DNA from: FEN-1219 sp039933105
GTDB lineage: Bacteria; Pseudomonadota; Gammaproteobacteria; Steroidobacterales; Rariloculaceae
Assembly: GCA_039933105.1 (NCBI GenBank)
Contig: JBDTOT010000013.1
Span: 1 to 64,000 of the forward strand
Direction of reading: 5' to 3'
Length of the DNA stretch: 64,000 bases
Shown: piece by piece, positions 55,563 to 64,000 of the stretch
Position numbering within the stretch: the stretch's first letter is position 1
How the letters are laid out: each line of letters starts with the position of its first letter
The notes under the pieces: generated by a model
The model's database searches: none
Told to the model about the DNA's origin: nothing
What the model saw: only the letters and a program-made list of their open reading frames with translations
Translations under genes and position numbers: made by a program

Positions 55563-55897
55563 GCAAGCCGGGTCTCCTGACACTGACGATCAAGGACAAG
55601 AGCGCGCTGTACCTTGCGTACATGCCGTTCATCAAGAATGGCGGACTCTTCATCCCGACGAACTCGAGCTACAAGCTCGGCGACGAAGTTTTCATGCTTC
55701 TGAATGTGATGGGCGAGGAAGAGAAGATCCCCGTCGCCGGACGCGTCATCTGGATTACGCCCAAGGGAGCGCAGGGCAAGCGCACCGCGGGCATCGGCGT
55801 GCAGTTCAGCGAGCAGGATCAGGGCAACACGCAGAAACGCATCGAGACCTATCTCGCTGGCGCGTTGGGCGGCGATAAGCCGACCCACACCCTCTAG
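55559..55897 (+). CDS. pilZ: PilZ-domain type IV pilus protein
   Basis: 112-residue PilZ protein downstream of holB, the usual place for the pilus-assembly PilZ. It lacks the RxxxR c-di-GMP motif, as in Xanthomonas PilZ, and has IPVAGRVIWITPKG. GTG 55559 overlaps the holB stop (GTGA). It probably acts through PilB/FimX-type partners and not by binding c-di-GMP itself. Confidence 0.9.
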   Translation: MSKPGLLTLTIKDKSALYLAYMPFIKNGGLFIPTNSSYKLGDEVFMLLNVMGEEEKIPVAGRVIWITPKGAQGKRTAGIGVQFSEQDQGNTQKRIETYLAGALGGDKPTHTL

Positions 55898-55901
55898 TCC
55901 A

Positions 55902-56948
55902 CTAGCCCGGTAAGCCAGTTCGGTTCAGTCCGCCCTTCAAGACGTAGGTCTGAAATCCACGCTCGCTCAAAATGAACGCGCCGGCCGAGCTGCGCCGACC
56001 TGTGTCGCAGCACACGACGTATCTGATCGCGGGGTCGAGCGTCTTGAGTTTCAGACGGATGAAGTACAGCGGGACATTGACGGCGCCCTCGTTGTGATAG
56101 GCCTCGAACTCCGACGGCAATCGAACATCGAGCCACTGACCGCCATCCCGGATGACCTGCTCGGCCTGCGCCGTATCCACCCAGTCCAGCATCGGCTCGT
56201 TCAATAGCGTGCGGAAGTCCTCTTTGCCGAGGCGCATCAACGAGCCCTCGGTCTCCAACGTGACTGTCGCGTTTCGCTTGGCTTCGGAGATCAGCGCTTC
56301 CTCGCCGAAAGTGTCCCCTACTTGGAGTTCCGCGAGGCGGATGCCTTCCTTGTTGAGTGGCGTCTCGCGCGTCACAACGCACTTGCCGCGCGTAATCACG
56401 TAGAAGTAATCGCCTTCTTCGCCCTGTTTGATGACCACGTCGCCGGCGCGGTAGTTAACCTGTTGCAGGCGCATGAAGATGGCCTGGATATTCGCCGGCG
56501 GAATTTTGTGGAAGGCTTTTGTCTGCAGAAGGGTGGTCATCCAGTCGTCGCTGCCGCTGGTTTCTCCACGGAGCTCCGACACTTCGTAAGAGCCGGTCTG
56601 GTCCCACGTCAGCATCACGTCGAGCAAGTCGCTGTCGATCGCGAGGTATTCGACCGGGCTAGTGGCCATCGCCGTGTGTTGGCGTGGCAGCTTGGGTGAT
56701 AGCGGATTGCGGGCGTTATCGGACGCGCCGACAATTTTCGCCACGGTTCGGTCGCCTTCACGCAGCTCGACCGTGCCGGTTAGGACGTAAACAGTGCGTT
56801 TCTCGGTATCGCCCTCGCGAAACAGCGCTTCGCCCGGTTGCGCGTCGCGAACCTTGGTTTTCTTGACCAACGCATGAAGATTGTCCTTCTTCAGGCTGTC
56901 AATCGGCGACAGCGCCTTTAATCGATCGATTTCGACTTGCTTGCTCAT
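55902..56948 (-). CDS. Double cyclic-nucleotide-binding domain plus rhodanese protein
   Basis: 348 residues: two cNMP-binding barrels (~12-110 and ~135-255) and a rhodanese domain (~258-345). The second barrel has the phosphate cassette region GDTFGEEALISEAKRNATV. The first is diverged (GASDNARNPLSPK). The rhodanese loop is CCDTGRRSSA with a candidate catalytic Cys. There is no helix-turn-helix, so it is not a transcription factor. It may couple a nucleotide signal to sulfur transfer or serve as a scaffold. It ends 4 bp from the converging pilZ. Confidence 0.85.
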   Translation of the reverse strand: MSKQVEIDRLKALSPIDSLKKDNLHALVKKTKVRDAQPGEALFREGDTEKRTVYVLTGTVELREGDRTVAKIVGASDNARNPLSPKLPRQHTAMATSPVEYLAIDSDLLDVMLTWDQTGSYEVSELRGETSGSDDWMTTLLQTKAFHKIPPANIQAIFMRLQQVNYRAGDVVIKQGEEGDYFYVITRGKCVVTRETPLNKEGIRLAELQVGDTFGEEALISEAKRNATVTLETEGSLMRLGKEDFRTLLNEPMLDWVDTAQAEQVIRDGGQWLDVRLPSEFEAYHNEGAVNVPLYFIRLKLKTLDPAIRYVVCCDTGRRSSAGAFILSERGFQTYVLKGGLNRTGLPG

Positions 56949-57034
56949 CCAGGGTTGGGACAGCGCGAGAAACCAGCGAGGTTGTTAGCCGTTGCAGTCT
57001 AACATAGCGTGCTCGAGCATCACTGCCGACGGAT

Positions 57035-59068
57035 TCACGCCTCGCCTACGAACGCGCGCCACCCGGCATGGGGTGTGAACCGCGTCCCAAATCGCTGCGC
57101 GAGGCTCTCTAGTTTGGCTACGACGGCGGCAACTCCTCGCTCTCGCGCGTAGCGCATCGGCCCGCCCCGAAATGGCGCAAAACCCGTGCCGAACACGATA
57201 CCCGCGTCCAACAAGTCCGCGTCGGCCACTACGCCTTCGTGCAGACAAGCGACGGCTTCGTTGAGGAGCGGCAGGATCAAACGATCGGCGAGTTCGGCAT
57301 CACCCTTCGGCGCCGAGCGATTCTTGATGGCCTTGCCCGTCTCGTCGTACCGGTAGAAACCGCGGTGTGTTTTCGCTCCGAGCTCGCCCTTGGCGACCTT
57401 TTCTCGCAACAGATCCGGAGGCTTCGCCGCGAGAACCTCGCTCAATATTTCCGCCACATGCAAGGCAACATCGAGGCCTACGCGATCCGCCAACTCGATC
57501 GGCCCCACAGGCATGCCGAATGCTTTCGCTGCTGAATCGATCGTTTCGAGTGCGTTGCCATCGAGGTGCGCGTAGAGCGCCTCGAGCATGTACGGTGTCA
57601 ACAGACGGTTGACGACGAACCCTGGCGCACTACGACAAGGTAGGGGAAGTTTGCCGATCCTGGTAACGAACGACAGCGCCTTCTGCACCGCCTCGGCCGT
57701 CGTGTCGCGCCCCTGAATGACCTCGACGAGTGGCAAGCTCGCAACGGGATTGAAGAAATGCAATCCGACGAGGCGCCCCGGGGATTGCAATGCACCGCTG
57801 AGATTTTCCAGCACGATGCTCGAGGTGTTGGTGGCGATCAACGCATCGGGTCGTAGCTTCGGCTCGAGGCTCGCAAACAATGCGCGCTTCGCGTCAACGT
57901 TCTCGATGATGGCTTCGATCACGACATCGGCCGAACCGACTGAGGCCGCTTCGAGATCCACGCGGAGGCGCGCCGCTGCCGCACCAGCCTCACCCGGCGC
58001 CCGTAAGCGCTTCTTGAATAGCTCACGCGCGCGAGTCAACGCCGGTTCCACGTACTGCAGAGCTCGGTCCTGTAACGTGACCGACAGACCGCGCACCACA
58101 CACCACGCCGCGATGTCGCCGCCCATCGTTCCGGCACCGACCACATGCACGTGCTCGACCTTCGTGCCTCTCGGCGCGAGATTTCGTAAGCGCTCGCGTA
58201 GCTCGAACACACGCACTAGATTTCGGCATGTCGGCGTCGCGAACAGCTGGCCAATCGATAGCGCTTCCGCGCGCTCCGCCGCCGCACCGTGGCCGCCGTA
58301 GCGTTGCCACAGATCTATGATTGCGTACGGCGCCGGATAGTGATCGCGCCGTGCACGGCGCGCGACTTGCCTGCGCAGAAACGCGGCGAGAAGAGGGCGA
58401 ATGGGCGCGCTACTCACCACGCGCAAATACCACGGCGCTCGACGCGGAGCGGGGCGCTTCAGCACCATGTCAGCGGCTTCGGCGTCGAGTGCGTCACGCA
58501 TGACGATGCGATCGACGAGCCCCGCGGCCAGAGCTTCTCGCGGTGACAGTGAACGGCCCGTCAGCATCAGATCCAAAGCGCGCGGCGCGCCGACCAGCTG
58601 CACGCAACGCACCGTACCCCCGAACCCCGGGTGAATGCCCAGCTGCACTTCGGGTAGGCCAAGCGTGCGCTCGAATGCTTCGACAACCACGCGGTAGCGG
58701 CACGCGAGCGCAAGCTCCAGGCCACCACCAAGAGCGTAGCCGTCAATTGCCGCAACAGTCGGTACATTGAGATTCTCGATGCGAGCGAGCAGCGCTTGCC
58801 CCCGAGCCGCGGATGCGGTGCCTTCGTTCGCGGTTCTAATCTGGCTGAACTCTTTGACGTCCGCGCCAAGGATGAAACCGCTGCTCTTGCCCGATTTAAT
58901 GACGACGCCGCGACACTCGAGGCGCTCGATCTCGTCCAACTGATTGCCGAGCTCGGCAAGCACCTCAGAAGACAGCGTGTTGGCCGTCGCACCCGCGCGG
59001 TCGAGCGTCAACCAGCAGATGGCCTGCTGATCGATCTCCCGGCGCCAGTGTTTCAGTTGCGAGCTCAT
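57035..59068 (-). CDS. fadJ: FadJ-like multifunctional beta-oxidation enzyme
   Basis: 677 residues joining enoyl-CoA hydratase (1-~190) and 3-hydroxyacyl-CoA dehydrogenase (~300-677). The two hydratase Glu are in GGGLELALACRY and LGLPEVQLGIHPG. The NAD loop is VVGAGTMGGDIAAWC, and the dehydrogenase His is in GLHFFNPVASLPLVEV. All catalytic residues look intact. No thiolase gene (fadI) is adjacent, so thiolysis is encoded elsewhere. Confidence 0.92.
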   Translation of the reverse strand: MSSQLKHWRREIDQQAICWLTLDRAGATANTLSSEVLAELGNQLDEIERLECRGVVIKSGKSSGFILGADVKEFSQIRTANEGTASAARGQALLARIENLNVPTVAAIDGYALGGGLELALACRYRVVVEAFERTLGLPEVQLGIHPGFGGTVRCVQLVGAPRALDLMLTGRSLSPREALAAGLVDRIVMRDALDAEAADMVLKRPAPRRAPWYLRVVSSAPIRPLLAAFLRRQVARRARRDHYPAPYAIIDLWQRYGGHGAAAERAEALSIGQLFATPTCRNLVRVFELRERLRNLAPRGTKVEHVHVVGAGTMGGDIAAWCVVRGLSVTLQDRALQYVEPALTRARELFKKRLRAPGEAGAAAARLRVDLEAASVGSADVVIEAIIENVDAKRALFASLEPKLRPDALIATNTSSIVLENLSGALQSPGRLVGLHFFNPVASLPLVEVIQGRDTTAEAVQKALSFVTRIGKLPLPCRSAPGFVVNRLLTPYMLEALYAHLDGNALETIDSAAKAFGMPVGPIELADRVGLDVALHVAEILSEVLAAKPPDLLREKVAKGELGAKTHRGFYRYDETGKAIKNRSAPKGDAELADRLILPLLNEAVACLHEGVVADADLLDAGIVFGTGFAPFRGGPMRYARERGVAAVVAKLESLAQRFGTRFTPHAGWRAFVGEA

Positions 59069-59077
59069 CGGTCGCCG

Positions 59078-59833
59078 TTACGCGGCCACACGCGCGCCGC
59101 GCTCGACCTCGAAGTCACAGACGAGCGGCAGATGATCAGAGAACTTGACCGCTGGAACAGAAAAGCCTGTCACGTTGATGCCGTCGCCATACAGGACGAA
59201 ATCGAGCTCCTTGCGCGGCGAGCGGCTGGGATACGACGGTAGGCCGCGTTCATTGGCGCTGCGCAACTTGCACGCCTTCGTGAAAAGGTAGATCTCCTGG
59301 TCGCCCCAGAACGTATTGAAATCCCCGGCAACAATGACCGGCTTTCGTGACGCCACGACGAGGTCGTGCAAGTGCTGCAACTGCGTATGGCGGTGACGGT
59401 ACTTCAACGACAGATGCACCAGGAACACCGCGCAGTCCTCGAGCTCGAGCTCGATGATGAGCCGCTTGATGCCCTTCTCGAAGTAATGAAACCTCTCGCC
59501 ATGCACCCGCGGAGCGGCAAGGAACGCGTTGCCTTGCTTGCGCAGTATGGGTAGGTGCTGATTCAGCGACTCGATCCCGTACTTGCACTGGTACACGGAA
59601 TAGTGACCGAGAGAACGAGCAATGACGTCGGCTTGATTGATGCTCCGCGTCCTAATGGAACCGGTATCAACCTCGACGAGACCGACGATGTCGGGATCTT
59701 GCGACTTGATGAAGTCGGTGATGCGCTGCAGGTTAGTGCGGTTGCCGAGCAGGTAGCCCATACCGGGCAACGGCCAGTGCAAAGCGGAGCCAAGCCCGAG
59801 TCCGTAGCGAATGTTGTACAGCAGTAACCGCAT
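59078..59833 (-). CDS. Endonuclease/exonuclease/phosphatase-family hydrolase
   Basis: 251 residues of the EEP superfamily. Motifs in order: LYNIRYG, VGLVEVD (metal Glu), LVHLSLKYRHRHTQ, VIVAGDFNTFW (Asp/Asn) and KFSDHLPLVCDF (catalytic His). No signal peptide. The substrate could be a phosphodiester in nucleic acid or lipid; I cannot tell which. It lies 9 bp after the fadJ-like gene as read on the opposite side of 59068-59078 and is divergent from the TIR-like gene. Confidence 0.85.
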   Translation of the reverse strand: MRLLLYNIRYGLGLGSALHWPLPGMGYLLGNRTNLQRITDFIKSQDPDIVGLVEVDTGSIRTRSINQADVIARSLGHYSVYQCKYGIESLNQHLPILRKQGNAFLAAPRVHGERFHYFEKGIKRLIIELELEDCAVFLVHLSLKYRHRHTQLQHLHDLVVASRKPVIVAGDFNTFWGDQEIYLFTKACKLRSANERGLPSYPSRSPRKELDFVLYGDGINVTGFSVPAVKFSDHLPLVCDFEVERGARVAA

Positions 59834-59983
59834 CTACTTCAGTAGTGTACCGGAGCAGAGCGCGGGACGATCGACAAGTTCGCGAGGCGAAGCTTGGCCC
59901 CAAAGGCGGATGGCGTTCGTTGCAAATATGGGGCTCCAGTAGTAGCTTCCGGGAAAGTTGATCGGCCCTGAAATCGCAGCGAT

Positions 59984-60439
59984 ATGTCCGCCAAGAACCC
60001 AATCCGATTGTTCGTCACGCACGCGTTCGCGAGCCACACCGACTATCACCGGGTGTTCGAATACCTGGAAGCCTCGCCGAATTTCTTCTACCGCAACTGC
60101 AGCGTCCCGGACCACCCGCCCACTGCCGGCGGCAAAGAGGCCCTGAAGGAGGAATATCGGACACAGCTGAAGACCGCAGAAGTCGTCGTCGTCTTGAGCT
60201 CGCTGTATACCGAGAACGAATACTGGACGACATACCAGATGGATGTGGCCCAAGCCAACAACCTGCCGTTAGTCGCGATCGAGCCATTCGGAGGCAACGC
60301 GAAAGTGCCTCCGGAGCTCGTCAAACGTTGTGCCGAGGTGATCGGTTGGAACGAGCGGGTCATCGTCGATACTGTCCGTAGCCAGGCGCGTCATGAAGAC
60401 ACTCAGCGCTGGGACACCATCGAATTCAAGCTTGACTGA
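59984..60439 (+). CDS. TIR-like (MTH538/ThsB-type) domain protein
   Basis: 151 residues, a single domain with the flavodoxin/TIR-like fold of DUF1863: IRLFVTHAFASHTDY, then EVVVVLSSLYTENEYW and LPLVAIEPFGG. ThsB proteins of the Thoeris antiphage system belong here and use a Glu about four residues after the conserved Trp to act on NAD. In this protein that place is Gln (W-T-T-Y-Q), so NAD cleavage is doubtful. No ThsA or other effector is nearby. Its 3' end overlaps the glycerophosphodiesterase frame. Confidence 0.75.
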   Translation: MSAKNPIRLFVTHAFASHTDYHRVFEYLEASPNFFYRNCSVPDHPPTAGGKEALKEEYRTQLKTAEVVVVLSSLYTENEYWTTYQMDVAQANNLPLVAIEPFGGNAKVPPELVKRCAEVIGWNERVIVDTVRSQARHEDTQRWDTIEFKLD

Positions 60440-61367
60440 ACGCGCCATCGTCATCGCGCATCGCGGTGCGAGCGGCTACCTACCCGAACACACACTGGTC
60501 GGTAAGGCACTGGCGTATGGCCTCGGCGCCGACTATCTCGAGCAGGACGTCGTCGCCACGCGAGATGCTGAACTCGTCGTGCTGCACGACCTGCATCTCG
60601 ACGAAGTCAGCGACGTCGCGCAGCGCTTCCCGGGGCGACATCGCAAGGACGGGCTTCACTACGCCATCGACTTCGATTTAGCGGAGCTGCAACACCTCAC
60701 CGTGTTCGAACGCCGTGCACCCGGCACCAGCACTGCGAAGTATCCGGACCGGTTCCCGGCAGGCATCGGGGTGGCGCGAATTGCGACACTCGACGATGAG
60801 CTGCGGCTGATTCAGGGTTTGAATCAATCGACGGGACGATCCGTCGGCGTCTATTCCGAAATCAAGGACCCGCAGTGGCACCTCGAGCACGGCGTCGATC
60901 TCACTCGCTTGCTGCTCGCGAAACTCCGGGCCTTTGGCTACTTTCAGCCGGAGCACACGGCGTTCGTCCAGTGTTTCGATGCGAACGAGTTGCGCCGCGT
61001 GCGGGATGACCTAGGCTGCGGGTTGCGGCTCATACAGCTCGTCGAGGACGAACCTGCGTTCACGGAGCTGCTGACGCCAGCAGGTCTCGCGGGCGTGGCG
61101 CGCTACGCATTTGGTTTGGGGCCGAGTCACCGCCAACTCGTGGCCGACGAAGGCGGGCGACCGCACATTACATCGCTCACGACCCGCGCCCGCGAGGTCG
61201 GCTTGCGGCTCCATCCCTATACCTTCCGCCGCGAGGAGCTGCCCGGCTACGCGACCTCCCTCGAGCATTTGCTGGAAGTCTTCCTGGGTCATGCCCGCGT
61301 AGACGGCGTCTTCTGTGACTTCCCGGACGTCGCCGCCCGCGTGCGCGATAGGCTCGGCTCCCGTTGA
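60393..61367 (+). CDS. glpQ: Glycerophosphodiester phosphodiesterase
   Basis: 324 residues from ATG 60393, or 311 from TTG 60432, where the conserved part begins (TERAIVIAHRGASGYLPEHT). The metal and catalytic residues appear in HRGASG, YLEQDVVATRDAELVVLHD and EIKDPQWH. It hydrolyses glycerophosphodiesters to glycerol-3-phosphate. Unlike periplasmic GlpQ it has no signal peptide, so a cytosolic UgpQ-like role is possible. The upstream start overlaps the TIR-like gene by 47 bp. Confidence 0.85.
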   Translation: MKTLSAGTPSNSSLTERAIVIAHRGASGYLPEHTLVGKALAYGLGADYLEQDVVATRDAELVVLHDLHLDEVSDVAQRFPGRHRKDGLHYAIDFDLAELQHLTVFERRAPGTSTAKYPDRFPAGIGVARIATLDDELRLIQGLNQSTGRSVGVYSEIKDPQWHLEHGVDLTRLLLAKLRAFGYFQPEHTAFVQCFDANELRRVRDDLGCGLRLIQLVEDEPAFTELLTPAGLAGVARYAFGLGPSHRQLVADEGGRPHITSLTTRAREVGLRLHPYTFRREELPGYATSLEHLLEVFLGHARVDGVFCDFPDVAARVRDRLGSR

Positions 61368-61458
61368 ACAAAATGACTCATCGCGGGAACGAAGCTCAAT
61401 AGACAGAGGTTGGAAACTGACCTAGAGTAAATTCAGAACGGGAAGAGGGGATAGGGAC

Positions 61459-62073
61459 ATGAGAATCGGCGCAGCCGCCTCCGTCTTGTTCTTCGTGTGG
61501 TGCGTTGCGCATCCGACGGGTGACACGCAAGCCGGCGATCGCGCGTGCAACGTCAAGGATTGCTTCAGCGCCCGCGATGTACGCAGCTTCGACGTGATCG
61601 ACAAAAGCACGGTCATCGTCTACATCGGCTCCCAGCATTGCGCGTTCAAGGTCGAACTACGCGGTACGTTCTGTGACCTTACTTACGCGCCGGAACTTGT
61701 ATTCAGCGACCCGAAGGACCTGCCGCTCGATTTCGGGCAGCCCGAAGATTTGAGCCTCCCGGGTCAAAGGCGCGGGCGTGCAAGCCTCAAAGTCTGTGAC
61801 AACAACCTCGGACTTCAAGTCAGCGGCGGCGCGTTCACCGAGCAGCCCACCGTGAGCTCAAACGACCCCTCGGTCCCTCGCGACCGGTTCGGACGCGCAA
61901 AAGCCGCCTGCGAGGTGTCGAGTGTCGCGGCCATTACGGACGATCAGGTGGTGGAGATATACGTGGCGCATCGCATCGCGCCTCCGCTGCCACCGATGGG
62001 GGCTGCAGACATTCAGATCGGGAAGCAGGCCGGGGAAAATTCGAAACCCGCGCCGTCGGACAACGAGAAGTAG
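61459..62073 (+). CDS. DUF6491-like secreted protein
   Basis: 204 residues with a short N-terminal hydrophobic signal (AAASVLFFVWCVAHP). The core CFSARDVRSFDVIDKSTV and FKVELRGTFCDLTY resemble the DUF6491 family of gammaproteobacterial envelope proteins. Several Cys could pair. A GGGATAGGGAC ribosome binding site precedes ATG 61459. Function unknown. Confidence 0.65.
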   Translation: MRIGAAASVLFFVWCVAHPTGDTQAGDRACNVKDCFSARDVRSFDVIDKSTVIVYIGSQHCAFKVELRGTFCDLTYAPELVFSDPKDLPLDFGQPEDLSLPGQRRGRASLKVCDNNLGLQVSGGAFTEQPTVSSNDPSVPRDRFGRAKAACEVSSVAAITDDQVVEIYVAHRIAPPLPPMGAADIQIGKQAGENSKPAPSDNEK

Positions 62074-62093
62074 CAGGGAAACCTAGGTGTCCG

Positions 62094-62882
62094 TCATCGA
62101 TCGGGCGCGGCGATCGCCTGACAGTTTGGATGCTTTCCCGCGTCGACCGCTTGGTTGTAGGCGATTAGCGCCGGCCGGATCTGCTTGACGATAGTGTCCA
62201 ACCGCGTGTCATCGGCCGGATGATCCGATAGGAACTCCGGCGGGGTGCCCTTGCCGCTCATTGCCGCCGCCATATTCTTCCAGAGGCTCAGCGCGGCCCG
62301 CGGATCAAAGCCCGCCTTCGCCATCGATTGCAAGCCGATAAGGTCGGCCTTAGTCTCTTGATCGCGCGCGTACGGCAGACCGAGACTGAGCATTGCGCCT
62401 TCGTTCAACAGATCGGGGCTGATTCCCGTAGCCGCCGAGCCCAGAAGCACGAGCGCGTTGTTTCGAGCACCCTTACGCGCTCGCTGCATGACGTGGCCTT
62501 CCGTGGCATGAGCCACTTCATGGCCGATGACCGCCGCCAAGGCATCCGGTGTGTCTGCGACGCGCAAAAGACCGGTGAACACTCCGATCTTGTAGTTCGG
62601 GTCGGCAAACGCGTTGATTTGGTCATCGTCGAACACGACGACTTCCCAATCTGCCTGAGCTTGCTCGGGTGACAAGGTCGCGATGAGGTCGTTGGCGACG
62701 CACTGAACGTAGTTTTGGATACGCTGATCGTGCACCAGGGAAAGGTGGCGCTTCATCGATAGCCACTCGACGCGCGCCTCGCGCCGAACCTCTTTCTCGG
62801 ACACGATCAACTGCGCGCGCGCGATCGTGCTAACGGTCAACGCCAAACATGCCGCAACGAGCAACGATGCGGTCCGGAGCAT
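62094..62882 (-). CDS. M48-family periplasmic metalloprotease
   Basis: Predicted 262 residues with a signal peptide (LRTASLLVAACLALTVSTIARA). The zinc site is HEVAHATEGH, with the third ligand in QETKADLIG. FADPNYKIGVFTGLL is typical of LoiP/YcaL-like outer-membrane quality-control proteases, but no lipobox is seen. ATG 62882, with AGGA upstream, is preferred over ATG 62909. Confidence 0.88.
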   Translation of the reverse strand: MLRTASLLVAACLALTVSTIARAQLIVSEKEVRREARVEWLSMKRHLSLVHDQRIQNYVQCVANDLIATLSPEQAQADWEVVVFDDDQINAFADPNYKIGVFTGLLRVADTPDALAAVIGHEVAHATEGHVMQRARKGARNNALVLLGSAATGISPDLLNEGAMLSLGLPYARDQETKADLIGLQSMAKAGFDPRAALSLWKNMAAAMSGKGTPPEFLSDHPADDTRLDTIVKQIRPALIAYNQAVDAGKHPNCQAIAAPDR

Positions 62883-63015
62883 GTCGAGTCGTCCTGAGGC
62901 TTGATCCATGCGATTAGAACGTCGGCCTTGCCATTCGTTCGCCCGGACGATAACACAAAGGCCAGGACGCGGCCGCGGGGGCGCTCGTAGAGAATCTGAG
63001 GGGCTCTATTGCCCG

Positions 63016-63615
63016 TTATTGCTGTTGGCCGGACCCCTTGTCACTGTTGGCCAACAAGTGCTGGCGCCGACCGCTAAAGCCGAACAGGCTTGCGTCGAGC
63101 TTCAACTGAATGAAGAACACGCCTTTCATGTTCGGATCGACGAGCTGAGCGCTGGTGACGCGCTCGACGGCGGCTTCCGGCAGATATGTAACGTTCACAG
63201 CAACCCGTTTGATACCAAACGTCATGGCGGGCAGCACACCGGGGAATGGCTGGTTGTGCCGAACGTCTTCGCGCGTCATCACGAACCCGATCAACCCGAC
63301 GTCGAAATACGCCTGATTGGAGAACATGCGAAACCGTCGCTTCATGCCGCCGCCGGCCATATAGGACGGATGTTCGGCGCTGTCCTTGAAACCGTTCGCC
63401 AAGGCGACCTTCACCCAACGGCCGCGGCTATTGAACTCGCGCTCGACGCCGATGCCCCAGTTTTCCTCGTTCCAGCGGTGGGCGGAGGCGACGTGAACGG
63501 AGCGCCCGTTGACGACGACGTCCCAGTCGCTGCCCTGAGCTTGAGCGTTACCGGCGATCGCTGCCAACATCAACAGCGCCGCGGCAAGCCATCCCGAATA
63601 CGCAGTTGTCGTCAT
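63016..63615 (-). CDS. Small outer-membrane beta-barrel protein
   Basis: Predicted 199 residues. A signal peptide (WLAAALLMLAAIAGNAQAQ) precedes an alternating beta pattern (NWGIGVEREF, WVKVALANGFKDS, AGGGMKRRF, YFDVGLIGFVMTRED, RVAVNVTYLPE, GVFFIQLKLD). It suggests an eight-stranded barrel like PagP or PagL-type lipid A enzymes, but I see no certain catalytic motif. ATG 63615 is chosen for the signal peptide; the open frame continues to 63735. Confidence 0.6.
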   Translation of the reverse strand: MTTTAYSGWLAAALLMLAAIAGNAQAQGSDWDVVVNGRSVHVASAHRWNEENWGIGVEREFNSRGRWVKVALANGFKDSAEHPSYMAGGGMKRRFRMFSNQAYFDVGLIGFVMTREDVRHNQPFPGVLPAMTFGIKRVAVNVTYLPEAAVERVTSAQLVDPNMKGVFFIQLKLDASLFGFSGRRQHLLANSDKGSGQQQ

Positions 63616-64000
63616 GCCGTAGCAAAGAGCAAGACGTGTGCCAGTTATACGAAACAATGGCTTATATGAGATTTCTCGGCGGTCTGTAAAGAGGGTCGAC
63701 GAGCTCAGCGGAAGGCCTGCCCGGGATCTCATCAATTGCGGATAATGTATAAAGGGGTCAAGTTGACGGCCGGAGGAAACTGAGCCGCCTCAGGACGTTA
63801 CACAGCCCCGCAGCCGCTGCACGTGCCAGTGAGCGAGCGATAGAGGTCTGTCCGACCATACGAGCCGTGGTTGCTTTGACGAAAGACGGTTCGGCAAGGG
63901 GGAAGGGCGCTAGCCCGACGCGCGGCAGCTCGGCAGCTCGCTACGCTCGCTGGCCGAGTGCGCACCGCGTCGCGGATTTGTCGCTGCCGGGCGCGCTGCA
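63616..64000. other. Terminal intergenic region, no gene recognised
   Basis: About 385 bases to the window end without a supported gene. It contains GTATAAAGGGGTCAAG (63748-63763) and a hairpin CTCGGCAGC/GCTGGCCGAG (63929-63958) with a directly repeated GGCAGCTC just before it. These could belong to a repeat family continuing beyond the window. Confidence 0.4.

Noticed and set aside
59984..61367. Complete Thoeris defence system
   Set aside because: No ThsA (SIR2/SLOG or membrane effector) gene is present; the neighbour is a phosphodiesterase of lipid metabolism.
62908..63669. 253-codon plus-strand open frame
   Set aside because: It is antisense to the outer-membrane protein gene and has no recognisable product; typical GC-rich shadow.
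1..64000. CRISPR array, prophage, insertion sequence or integrase
   Set aside because: No regularly spaced repeats, phage structural genes or transposase frames were seen; the apparent repeats are heme-motif codons in 16695-19019.

Overview
This 64 kb window is GC-rich bacterial chromosome with dense, translationally coupled operons. A gammaproteobacterium near the Xanthomonadales/Nevskiales/Steroidobacter group is the best fit. The reasons are a fused aspartokinase/diaminopimelate decarboxylase (lysAC), a his operon headed by a TrpR-related gene, a fabG-acpP-fabF-pabC-mltG-tmk-holB-pilZ string, and a type II secretion block next to a rhombosortase. Placement is inference from gene content; no rRNA is present.

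Layout. 1-3.3 kb: tRNA-Pro(GGG), then an ExeA-like ATPase fused to an FHA domain, convergent with a class III cyclase-like protein. 3.5-7.9 kb: ilvD and lysAC. 7.9-10.5 kb: a secreted alpha/beta hydrolase and a multidomain methyltransferase. 10.5-15.4 kb: an envelope cassette of a c-type cytochrome, a LamG/cytochrome lipoprotein and a Tat-exported protein. 15.8-22.2 kb: the most striking locus, encoding a cytochrome b-like membrane protein, a 21-heme and a 9-heme cytochrome c, a SPOR/TPR/beta-barrel outer-membrane protein and a lipoprotein. It has the composition expected of a porin-cytochrome electron conduit crossing the whole envelope.

22.1-34.6 kb: one minus-strand amino-acid block, read as ilvC-ilvE-leuC-leuD-leuB, then a TrpR-family (HisR-like) gene and hisGDCBHAFE. 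ilvC is preceded by a promoter, a leader peptide with paired Val codons and an attenuator terminator. The his part has its own operator-like palindrome. hisI, leuA and ilvBN are not in the window. HisB lacks the second Asp of its phosphatase motif, and hisF appears to start with ATT.

34.8-43.4 kb: peroxiredoxin, sulfurtransferase, an AlaA-like aminotransferase and an AddB/AddA-like nuclease-helicase pair. 43.4-49.5 kb: gspG-H-I-J-K-L-M-N (pseudopilins and inner-membrane platform of type II secretion, without gspC/D/E/F) and a divergent rhombosortase. 49.5-55.9 kb: fatty-acid synthesis, folate, cell-wall and replication housekeeping genes. 55.9-64 kb: a double cNMP-binding/rhodanese protein, a FadJ-like beta-oxidation enzyme, an EEP-family hydrolase, an orphan TIR-like protein, a glycerophosphodiesterase, a DUF6491-like protein, an M48 protease and a small outer-membrane protein. 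No insertion sequence, prophage or CRISPR array was seen.
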